A program made the position numbers and the translations under genes. A stretch of 16,225 nt of DNA from the NCBI GenBank assembly GCA_002418885.1, contig DIEZ01000068.1, positions 30,558 to 46,782 on the forward strand. Direction: 5' to 3'. Within the stretch, counting starts at the first letter, position 1, and each line of letters opens with the position of its first letter. This DNA is from Syntrophaceae bacterium UBA5761. GTDB lineage: Bacteria; Desulfobacterota; Syntrophia; Syntrophales; UBA4778. Below, one piece after another: positions 8,220 through 14,372 of the stretch. A model generated the notes under the pieces. It did not search any database, was not told the DNA's origin, and saw nothing but the letters and a program-made list of their open reading frames with translations.

Positions 8220-9359
8220 TTAAAGCTGGCTTGCTATGATCATTTTCTGGATCTGGCTTGTACCTTCGAGGATCCTGAGACCCTGGGCATCTCTCTGATA
8301 CTTGGCCATCAGATGGGGACGAAGGTAACCACTCTGGCCCATGATCAGCATCCCTTCACTCGTTGTCCTCGCCGCCGCTTCGGAGGCGAAGAGCTTGGCC
8401 ATGGAGGATTCGCGGGTGTAATCCATATTTATGTCCATCAATCGGCAGGCCCTCCACACGAGCAAGCGGGCCGCATCTATTTCGGTGGCGAGTTCTGCGA
8501 GGATAAAACTGATTCCCTGGTTCTTGATGATGGGTCGGTTCGTGACGATCCGCTTCTTGGCAAAAGAGATAATCTCTTCGAGTGCAGCCCGGGCGAGTCC
8601 CACGCAAATGGCACCGAAGAAGGCGCGACCCCAATCAAGCGTCTGCATCAGAAGGAGATAACCGCTCCCAGGAAGTCCGACAAGATTAGATTTAGGAACA
8701 GCCACATCGTGGAAGGCGACGGTTGCCGTAGGCGCGCAGCGCAGCCCCGGTTTGTCGTGATAAGGACCTACGATCACACCCCTGGTTTCCTTCGGGATTA
8801 TGAACGCATTGATTCCAGCGCGACCTCGTCCCGTACCGCTACTTGCCCAGACGACATAAAACGCTGCGCTCCCTGCATTGATGATGGGAATCTTTTTGCC
8901 GTTTATGATGTAATTCTCTCCCTCTTGTCTTGCCGTAGTGTCAAAAGAGGCCGTATCAGAACCTCCTTTCTCTTCCGTTATACAACAACTGGCCACCGCA
9001 CCACCGGGTTTGAGGAGCAGGGGTAAAAAATCATTTTTCTGTCGCGGGGAACCTCCGATCAACAAGGCGGAAACGGCGTGTACAGTGGCAGCGTAAATGC
9101 TTGCCAGTCCGGCACATCCGTAACCGATCTCTTCAGTGATCAGAGAAAGCGTCAGCTGATCTAACGGTTGACCTTCGTAATCTTCCGGAATGATAAAAGA
9201 ATTGAGGTTTTCTTCTGCGATGATTTTTAAGTACTGTCTGTTGATAGACCCCGGTTTGGCTGCATCAATTTTTAGCGACAGCGAATGCAGCTTAGCGGCC
9301 CAACTGTGAATTTTCTGCTGGAGCTCTTTCTGCTCCGTTGACAGCTCAAAGGAAATCAT
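8220..9359 (-). CDS. Acyl-CoA dehydrogenase
   Basis: A 379-residue FAD flavoenzyme introducing an alpha,beta double bond into an acyl-CoA, normally passing electrons to ETF. Visible signatures are CITEEKGGSDTA (flavin/substrate contact), the GKK-x-PIINAG segment equivalent to the family GxKxYITN block, the RDAQGLRILEGTSQIQ C-terminal block and the usual three-domain length. Glu365 in LEGTSQIQ is the catalytic base position of short- and medium-chain enzymes. The protein ends soon after it, so the C-terminal helix is short. The start is chosen at Met 9359 because its ATG overlaps the stop of the upstream regulator (ATGA, 9359-9356) and a GGAGG lies 5 bases upstream; a start at 9383 would extend further into the regulator. 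Substrate unknown. Confidence 0.94.
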   Translation of the reverse strand: MISFELSTEQKELQQKIHSWAAKLHSLSLKIDAAKPGSINRQYLKIIAEENLNSFIIPEDYEGQPLDQLTLSLITEEIGYGCAGLASIYAATVHAVSALLIGGSPRQKNDFLPLLLKPGGAVASCCITEEKGGSDTASFDTTARQEGENYIINGKKIPIINAGSAAFYVVWASSGTGRGRAGINAFIIPKETRGVIVGPYHDKPGLRCAPTATVAFHDVAVPKSNLVGLPGSGYLLLMQTLDWGRAFFGAICVGLARAALEEIISFAKKRIVTNRPIIKNQGISFILAELATEIDAARLLVWRACRLMDINMDYTRESSMAKLFASEAAARTTSEGMLIMGQSGYLRPHLMAKYQRDAQGLRILEGTSQIQKMIIASQL

Positions 9360-9715
9360 CCTTTCCCTCCACTTTTCTGCCACAGAATGTAATCCAGGAC
9401 GGATTTCCTTTGGACGGGTTTCAATTCACGAAGCGCTAAAATAATCTCCTTCATGTACTGATCTTTAAAAATCCGGTCTAAGTCGTTGTACAAAGGCCCA
9501 TCATCCTCGGAGTCCTCCAGGAAATAGGTGATAGGCTTGCCCAGGAGTTGCCCAATCCGCTGCAAGTCTGCAAGATACAGGCGCCTTTTCCCCAGCTCGT
9601 AATTTGAAAGAGAAGCCTGAGTACAGCCCAGTTTTTTTGCCAGATCCCCCTGGCTTAACCCTGCTTCTTCTCTTGCTTTCTGAATCTTTCGACCTATTTC
9701 TTCATAAGCCTTCAT
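9356..9715 (-). CDS. XRE-family (Cro/C1-type HTH) transcriptional regulator
   Basis: A 119-residue DNA-binding protein. Residues 7-62 form a Cro/C1 helix-turn-helix domain (IGRKIQKAREEAGLSQGDLA, then QASLSNYELGKRR as turn and recognition helix). The remaining 55 residues are acidic then mixed helical (SEDDGPLYNDL, ILALRELKPVQRKSVLDYI) and show no recognised effector domain. Its stop overlaps the acyl-CoA dehydrogenase start by ATGA, so the two are translationally coupled. The region upstream of its start contains a perfect palindrome and a pair of direct repeats (see separate entries), which makes autoregulation likely. It is a candidate switch for the acyl-CoA dehydrogenase and possibly for the glycyl radical genes behind it; whether it represses or activates cannot be told. 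Confidence 0.9.
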   Translation of the reverse strand: MKAYEEIGRKIQKAREEAGLSQGDLAKKLGCTQASLSNYELGKRRLYLADLQRIGQLLGKPITYFLEDSEDDGPLYNDLDRIFKDQYMKEIILALRELKPVQRKSVLDYILWQKSGGKG

Positions 9716-9748
9716 TCGGCAGACGGTGTATCCCTTTGGATATTTTAA

Positions 9749-9763
9749 AAAATATCATATTTT
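9749..9763. promoter_or_regulatory. Perfect 15-base palindrome before the XRE gene
   Basis: AAAATATCATATTTT is a perfect inverted repeat of two 7-base arms around one central base. It lies 34 bases upstream of the regulator start and overlaps the AT-rich stretch where its promoter would be expected. A dimeric HTH protein could bind it. AT-rich palindromes can arise by chance, so operator function is an inference. Confidence 0.4.
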
Positions 9764-9764
9764 C

Positions 9765-9821
9765 CATAAATATGCGATACATGTAAGTGATTATCACATA
9801 AATCTGCGAGATGTGGTAAGT
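9765..9821. repeat. Imperfect direct-repeat pair in the XRE/kinase divergent region
   Basis: Two copies start at 9765 and 9797, 32 bases apart (about three helical turns). Both read CATAAAT, one variable base, TGCGA, then a similar segment ending in TAAGT about 24 bases from the start. They sit directly beside the palindrome, between the divergent regulator and kinase genes. The phasing suggests two binding sites for one protein on the same DNA face. Confidence 0.45.
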
Positions 9822-9894
9822 AATTTCGGTCATCATCTTTTATGATCGTCTTTGGAAGTAGCGGAAGGTCTCATCTGAGGGTAAAATTCAAAGA

Positions 9895-11106
9895 GTGCGG
9901 TTGATTATCTTAAAGAATCGGGTGTTCGGTAAGGCGAAGTTGCATATGAAAAGATGTTCAGATAATGAAAAAGGGCATGAGACCGATTTGAGAAGCCTGC
10001 AAGCTAAAATGACAAGGTTGGAGGAAGCAGGACGGGAAAGAAGACGGATCGAGGAGCTCATACGCGAGAGCGAGGCCAAACTGCGGGCCTTATACCGTCA
10101 CTCTCCGATTCCCACGATCACCTGGCAGAAGAAGGGTAAGGACTTTGAGCTTATCGGCTACAACATCGCCATGGAAGAGTTCACCGACGGGTTGATCGCG
10201 AACTTTATCGGCAAGGAAGCCCGTTCCATCTATCACGACCGCCCCGACCTCATCAGGAGCATGGTGCAATGCTTTCGCGGGAAGGGTGTCGTCAAGAAAG
10301 AAACCCCTTATAGGATGTTCACAAAAGGAATCGAGAGGGTCGTCGCCTTCACCTTCGCCTTCGTACCGCCGGACTTTGTGCTCAGCTACATGGAAGACAT
10401 CACCCGGCGAAAGGCGATCGAAGAGATGTTGACGAGGTCGGAGAAAGAACTACGGGCCCTTTCCGCACGGTTGATGGCGACGGAGGAGCAGGAAAGAAAA
10501 CGAGTCTCGCGGGAACTGCACGACAGTATAGGTCAGTATCTCACCGCCATCAAGTTCAACACCGAAAGCGCACTCCACCAGATTAAGCAAAGGGAGTACC
10601 AGAAGGCGGCCGGCTCGCTTCGGACAGGTATCCCCCTGATCAAGCAAACCATCGCGGAAATCAGGCGGATCATGATGGACCTGCGCCCGTCCGTCCTCGA
10701 CGACCTGGGCATCCGCGCGACCATCTCTTGGTTCTGCAGGGAATTCCAGGGCGTGTACACCCATATCTCCGTCGAGACTGACATTTCCATTGAAGAAAGC
10801 CGGGTCCCGGATGAGCTGAAGGCCGTCATATACAGGATATTGCAAGAGGCCATGAGTAACGCCGCAAAACACAGCGGGGCTGACCGTATCCGCGTCAGCC
10901 TGGCGGGGAGAAGGAAAAGGGTCGTCCTGTCCGTTGAGGATAACGGCGGGGGCTTCCCCGTCAGTCGAGCGCACGATAAGAAGGAAATGCCGACAGGTCT
11001 GGGTCTGGTAAGCATGCGTGAACGCGCCGAATTATCTGGAGGGATATTAAACATCCGGTCACGCAAGGGGCGGGGCACCGTTGTCACAGCCTCGTGGCCG
11101 CTCTAA
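9895..11106 (+). CDS. Cytosolic PAS-domain sensor histidine kinase (NarL/HisKA_3 type)
   Basis: A 403-residue kinase with no membrane segment or signal peptide, so it senses an internal signal. Residues 25-65 are charged and likely coiled coil. Residues 60-170 form a PAS domain (ALYRHSPIPTITWQ, then SYMEDITRRK as its C-terminal end). The HisKA_3 dimerisation region has the phospho-accepting His209 in RVSRELHDSIGQYL. The ATPase domain has the N-box LQEAMSNAAKHS (316-327, Asn322), DNGGGF (349-354) and GLGLVSMRERAE (368-379). Its expected target is the NarL-type regulator that meets it tail to tail. The start is uncertain: GTG at 9895 gives the longest form, ATG at 9946 is an alternative, and neither has a strong ribosome site. 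Confidence 0.92.
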   Translation: MRLIILKNRVFGKAKLHMKRCSDNEKGHETDLRSLQAKMTRLEEAGRERRRIEELIRESEAKLRALYRHSPIPTITWQKKGKDFELIGYNIAMEEFTDGLIANFIGKEARSIYHDRPDLIRSMVQCFRGKGVVKKETPYRMFTKGIERVVAFTFAFVPPDFVLSYMEDITRRKAIEEMLTRSEKELRALSARLMATEEQERKRVSRELHDSIGQYLTAIKFNTESALHQIKQREYQKAAGSLRTGIPLIKQTIAEIRRIMMDLRPSVLDDLGIRATISWFCREFQGVYTHISVETDISIEESRVPDELKAVIYRILQEAMSNAAKHSGADRIRVSLAGRRKRVVLSVEDNGGGFPVSRAHDKKEMPTGLGLVSMRERAELSGGILNIRSRKGRGTVVTASWPL

Positions 11107-11768
11107 GGTCCTTCGGTAACCACGATACCTCTTTCTATCGCGAAGGCAGTGAGCTCCGAAGCGCTGTGGAGGTTTAATTTTTTCATTACGTTGTCTCTAT
11201 GCTTTTCGACAGTCTTCGGACTGATGCAAAGACAATCGGCAATTTCCTTGTTCTTGTACCCTTCTGCGACGAGCTTGAGAATTTCCCTTTCTCTCAGTGT
11301 CAGGGTCTCGAGCGGCGTCTTCTTTTTTAGGACTTTTTTCCCTTCGAGATACCCTTCTATCACTTTCTCGGACACATCCGGGCTAAGATAACGCTTCCCC
11401 GCCAGGACGTTTCTGATGGCTGCCAGCAGCTCCGCGTGGGTCGCCTCTTTCAGGAGGTAGCCGTCTGCTCCCGCATCAAGGCTTGCCAGGACGTACTCCT
11501 CCGTCTTGTGAACCGTCAGGACTATTATCTTCGTCGAGGGCGACTGCTTCTTGATCTCTCTTATCGCCTCCATACCGTTCATCCTCGGCATAGAAAGGTC
11601 CATCAGCAGAAGGTCCGGCTTCAGCTCGTTGACTCCGCGGATTGCCTCGCGGCCGTCGGCGGCTTCTCCCACGACCTGGAGGTCGGCAGATGAGGAAAGC
11701 AGCGACTTCAGGCCCTCTCGCAGGATCGTGTGGTCTTCGGCGATGACCAAACGTTTTTTCTCACCCAT
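11103..11768 (-). CDS. NarL/FixJ-type response regulator (receiver plus LuxR HTH)
   Basis: A 221-residue transcription regulator. The receiver domain (6-120) has the acidic pair Glu11/Asp12, the phospho-acceptor Asp57 in LLLMDLSMP, Thr85 and Lys107 in GYLLKEAT. The C-terminal LuxR-type HTH (about 155-215) shows TLREREILKLVAEG, NKEIADCL and SPKTVEKHRDNVMKKL. The start at 11768 (MGEKKRLVIAEDH) fits the family; a frame extending 50 residues further upstream has no receiver homology. It overlaps the kinase stop by four bases in convergent orientation. HisKA_3 kinases normally pair with this regulator class. Targets may include the CoA-transferase operon or the glycyl radical genes, but no binding site was identified. 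Confidence 0.94.
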   Translation of the reverse strand: MGEKKRLVIAEDHTILREGLKSLLSSSADLQVVGEAADGREAIRGVNELKPDLLLMDLSMPRMNGMEAIREIKKQSPSTKIIVLTVHKTEEYVLASLDAGADGYLLKEATHAELLAAIRNVLAGKRYLSPDVSEKVIEGYLEGKKVLKKKTPLETLTLREREILKLVAEGYKNKEIADCLCISPKTVEKHRDNVMKKLNLHSASELTAFAIERGIVVTEGP

Positions 11769-11935
11769 ACTATTTACTTGCCCAAAGGATTTTTGAGTGC
11801 CCCGTCCCCCTGGAATAGAAATAAGGTCGGCCCACTCCTGAAATAGGGTTTTTGTCTTATTTAACACAGGGTCGTCTTTTAGTAAAGAAACGGGCAGGAG
11901 AGAGACAGAAGCGGGCATGGGGAGAGCGTTACATC

Positions 11936-12319
11936 ATGTTACGAGTCCTGACCGTCGACGACAACCGGAATTTCAAAAAAATGCTTGCGGAGTTCCTTCG
12001 TTCGCGCTTTTCGGCAACCGTGGAAGATGCGGCGCCGGCGCATGATGAGGTCATCAGGAAGGTCGAGACGTTTTCACCGCTGATGATCTTTGCGGATATG
12101 CAGACGCTCGGGGCCGCCTATTTCGACCTGACCGTGGAAATCAAAAGGTTGCATCCAGGCATCAGGATAGTTCTTCTCAGCAGTTTCGACATAAAGGAGT
12201 ACATGGACGCGGCCCATGCCTGCGGGGCGGATCGTTGCCTCTTGAAGAATTGCTCGACTCCGGACGACATCATCGAGCTTGTCGAATCGATGATGTCTCA
12301 TCCAAGAGAAGGGGGATAG
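11936..12319 (+). CDS. Stand-alone receiver-domain protein
   Basis: A 127-residue CheY-like protein made of a single receiver domain. It has the acidic pair Asp8/Asp9 in LTVDDN, the phospho-acceptor Asp54 in PLMIFADMQ, Ser82 or Ser83 in place of the usual Thr, and Lys104 in CLLKN. No output domain follows. The start at 11936 is chosen because the receiver fold begins there and GGGGAG lies about 11 bases upstream; an upstream start at 11852 would add 28 residues of no visible family. It is divergent from the NarL-type regulator and may act as a phosphate sink or extra relay partner for the kinase. Confidence 0.85.
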   Translation: MLRVLTVDDNRNFKKMLAEFLRSRFSATVEDAAPAHDEVIRKVETFSPLMIFADMQTLGAAYFDLTVEIKRLHPGIRIVLLSSFDIKEYMDAAHACGADRCLLKNCSTPDDIIELVESMMSHPREGG

Positions 12320-12320
12320 G

Positions 12321-12365
12321 CTGTATTCTTCGGGAAACTACTGATTTAAACCCGAAGAAATACGG
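12321..12365. repeat. Strong inverted repeat (hairpin) between receiver gene and CoA-transferase operon
   Basis: GTATTCTTCGGG (12323-12334) pairs with CCCGAAGAAATAC (12351-12363) with one bulged A, extended outward by a G-T wobble and a C-G pair. The loop is 16 bases. It starts right after the receiver stop codon. No T-run follows on the plus strand, so it may be a weak terminator, an mRNA-stabilising element or an operator. Confidence 0.45.
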
Positions 12366-12410
12366 TCTCGACCCGATGTACGGCTCAAGAGCTGAAACTT
12401 ATACTAAAAC

Positions 12411-12442
12411 TGAAAAAAGGCTTCGTCTAATATCAAGACGAA
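12411..12442 (-). terminator. Minus-strand terminator-like hairpin
   Basis: On the minus strand TTCGTCT (12442-12436) pairs with AGACGAA (12428-12422) around a 7-base loop, followed within four bases by TTTTTT (12418-12413 region). There is no minus-strand gene immediately upstream, so any function would concern antisense transcription from within the CoA-transferase gene; chance occurrence is possible. Confidence 0.25.
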
Positions 12443-12507
12443 ACCGGCAAAGGGTAGGTAGGAAGAAACAAGAGAGTAAAGGGCCCAGAAATGAAAGGAG
12501 AAGCGAC

Positions 12508-13323
12508 ATGAGAGGGGATAAAGAGGTCATCAAAAAAGTAACGCCTATGGAGATTGCGACCTATGCCGCATCACGCTACTGCACGAACGGGATGACGGTG
12601 TTCGTAGGCGTCGGTTTGAGCCTTCTGCCAGCACAGCTCGCGCAGAAGACAATGTCCCCCGACATCACCATCGTCTATGAAGGCGGCTCCATCGGGGCGA
12701 CTCCTATTGGTCGTGTTCCATGGGGGATCGACGATACCGTCATCCAGGCCAATGCCGAGTGTGAGACGGACGTCGTGACGACCCTGGGATGCATGGCCCA
12801 GGGCGGGCGCGTGGACCTGACTTACCTGGGCGCAGCGCAGTGCGACCGGTACGGCAATCTAAACACCACAGTACGCGGCCATGACTTCATGCGGCCGGCT
12901 GTCCGGTTGCCGGGAAGCGGCGGCGCACACGACCTCGCCGTCGGGTCGAAAAATTTCCTGGTCATCATGAACCATCGGGCCGACCGTATAGTCGATCGCG
13001 TAGACTATCGAACCAGCCCGGGATTCTGCGAGGGAGGAAGGTCCCGCTGGAAAGTCTGGCATATGACCGGCGGCGGGCCGGCTGCCGTCATCACGGACCT
13101 TGCGGTCCTCAAGCCCAATCCGGTTAACTTCGAACTGGAGATCGCGGAGGTTCACCCCTTTACGACCACAGAAGAGGTAAAGAAGAACACCGGATACGAC
13201 ATCAAGGTCCGGCCTGACGTCAGAGAGACCGACCTTCCCGGGGCGGAGGAAATCGGGATCATCCGGGAGGAGCTCGACATCACGGGAGACTTCACCGGAT
13301 GGAAAAAACTCTTCAAGAAATAG
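12508..13323 (+). CDS. CoA-transferase subunit B (glutaconate CoA-transferase / IpdB-like)
   Basis: A 271-residue subunit of a family I CoA-transferase. The start is fixed by AAAGGAG seven bases upstream; the open frame runs further back but without homology. The N-terminal block TPMEIATYAASRYCTNGMTVFVGVG and LPAQLAQKTMSPDITIVYEGG match the GctB/IpdB family. Glu58 in VYEGG is in the position expected for the catalytic glutamate (Glu54 of Acidaminococcus GctB), which argues for transferase rather than purely hydrolytic activity. GSGGAHDLA (136-144) is the conserved Gly-rich loop. It is followed after 16 bases by subunit A. The acyl substrate is unknown; dicarboxylic acids and ring-cleavage products are precedents in the family. 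Confidence 0.92.
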   Translation: MRGDKEVIKKVTPMEIATYAASRYCTNGMTVFVGVGLSLLPAQLAQKTMSPDITIVYEGGSIGATPIGRVPWGIDDTVIQANAECETDVVTTLGCMAQGGRVDLTYLGAAQCDRYGNLNTTVRGHDFMRPAVRLPGSGGAHDLAVGSKNFLVIMNHRADRIVDRVDYRTSPGFCEGGRSRWKVWHMTGGGPAAVITDLAVLKPNPVNFELEIAEVHPFTTTEEVKKNTGYDIKVRPDVRETDLPGAEEIGIIREELDITGDFTGWKKLFKK

Positions 13324-13339
13324 GAAAGGGGCATAAACC

Positions 13340-14368
13340 ATGACGACGAAAATAATATCTTTAAGCGACGCTGTGAAAAGATACGTAAAAGACCGGATGA
13401 TGATCGCCGGAGGAGGATTCCCCATGGCGAGACAGATCACCGTTTTTTGCAAGGAAATACTGCGGCAGAAAAAGGCAGGCACGATCCAGGTCAACGACCT
13501 CTTCTGGGTGGAGCCGGGGGTCGGCTTCGGCGGCAGTTTGCTCGTCGCCGAGGGGTTGATCGACTCGATCATCTCCACCTTTGCAAGCCACGAACGGTCC
13601 GGCTTGAGCAAGATCACGCGGGATTCGTTGGAAAAAGGCATGCCGCGAAAGATAAAGTGGGAGGACGAGACGAACCTCACACTCAACATGAAGATCATGG
13701 CGGGCGCCCTGAACGTCCCGTTCATCCCGGCCAACTCCGGTGTCTGGGGCGACATCAGAACGACGCAGCTCTGGGACGGAAAGTTACCCTACAGAAAGAA
13801 CATCCTCATGGAAGACCCCTACGGCTCGGGGAAGAAGGTTGCACTGCTCCAGGCGCTTTGTCCCGACCTGACGGTAGTCCACGTGCAGATGGCCGATGCG
13901 CACGGAAACGGGATCATCCTCGGCTCCATCTACTATGACTACTGGTTCGGCCGCTGCGGCAGGGACATCCTGCTCATCGCCGACCACATCGTCGATACAA
14001 ACATCTGCCGGAGGTTCCCGAACCTCGTCGCCATTCCCGGCCCCATGGTCAGCGGCGTGATTCCCTGGTACCTGGGCGCCTGGCCGACGAACTCGCCGGG
14101 CATCTACGGGCAGGACCTGGAACACATGGGATTTTTCATCAAGGCGTGTAACGATCGGAACAACTTGCGGGAGTACCTGGACCGGTACGTCTATTCCTGG
14201 GAGGGTTATGACGACTACGTGCGGCTCATCGGGCCCGACAAAGTCAAAATCCTCGAGGCCGACCCCGCCAGGGTGCTGGCCGACCCGCTTCGTGAAGGCA
14301 TCCTCCCCGACGGAAAGGTCCGCGAACTCCTGGCCGAAGCAAAGACAGAAAAGACAGAGGAGAGGTAA
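13340..14368 (+). CDS. CoA-transferase subunit A (glutaconate CoA-transferase / IpdA-like)
   Basis: A 342-residue partner of the preceding subunit, close to the length of GctA. Visible family blocks are LSDAVKRYVKDRMMIAGGGFPMARQ at the N-terminus (glycine-rich CoA-binding turn at 24-26) and AGALNVPFIPANSGVWGD (121-138), which aligns with the GALGVPFLPTRSG block of the family; the order of subunits is B then A. GAAAGGGG precedes the start at suitable distance. The crotonase gene begins four bases after its stop, so all three genes form one transcript. The pair may activate an organic acid with CoA from a donor thioester or, as in IpdAB, hydrolyse a ring in a CoA thioester. Confidence 0.92.
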   Translation: MTTKIISLSDAVKRYVKDRMMIAGGGFPMARQITVFCKEILRQKKAGTIQVNDLFWVEPGVGFGGSLLVAEGLIDSIISTFASHERSGLSKITRDSLEKGMPRKIKWEDETNLTLNMKIMAGALNVPFIPANSGVWGDIRTTQLWDGKLPYRKNILMEDPYGSGKKVALLQALCPDLTVVHVQMADAHGNGIILGSIYYDYWFGRCGRDILLIADHIVDTNICRRFPNLVAIPGPMVSGVIPWYLGAWPTNSPGIYGQDLEHMGFFIKACNDRNNLREYLDRYVYSWEGYDDYVRLIGPDKVKILEADPARVLADPLREGILPDGKVRELLAEAKTEKTEER

Positions 14369-14372
14369 TGAC

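Noticed and set aside
4599..9715. Calling the cluster a benzylsuccinate or alkylsuccinate synthase operon
   Set aside because: No small cysteine-rich BssB/BssC-like subunits, no family III CoA-transferase and no diagnostic sequence were visible. The parallel with the kinase/regulator pair is too general to support the assignment.
12377..12405. A sigma-70 promoter (TATACT at 12400) for the CoA-transferase operon
   Set aside because: The -10 match is good, but the only hexamer at 17 bases spacing (TGTACG) matches the -35 consensus in three of six positions, which is too weak to annotate.
12235..12507. N-terminal extension of CoA-transferase subunit B from the long open frame
   Set aside because: The extra 91 residues overlap the receiver gene, show no family homology, and the AAAGGAG site points to the start at 12508.
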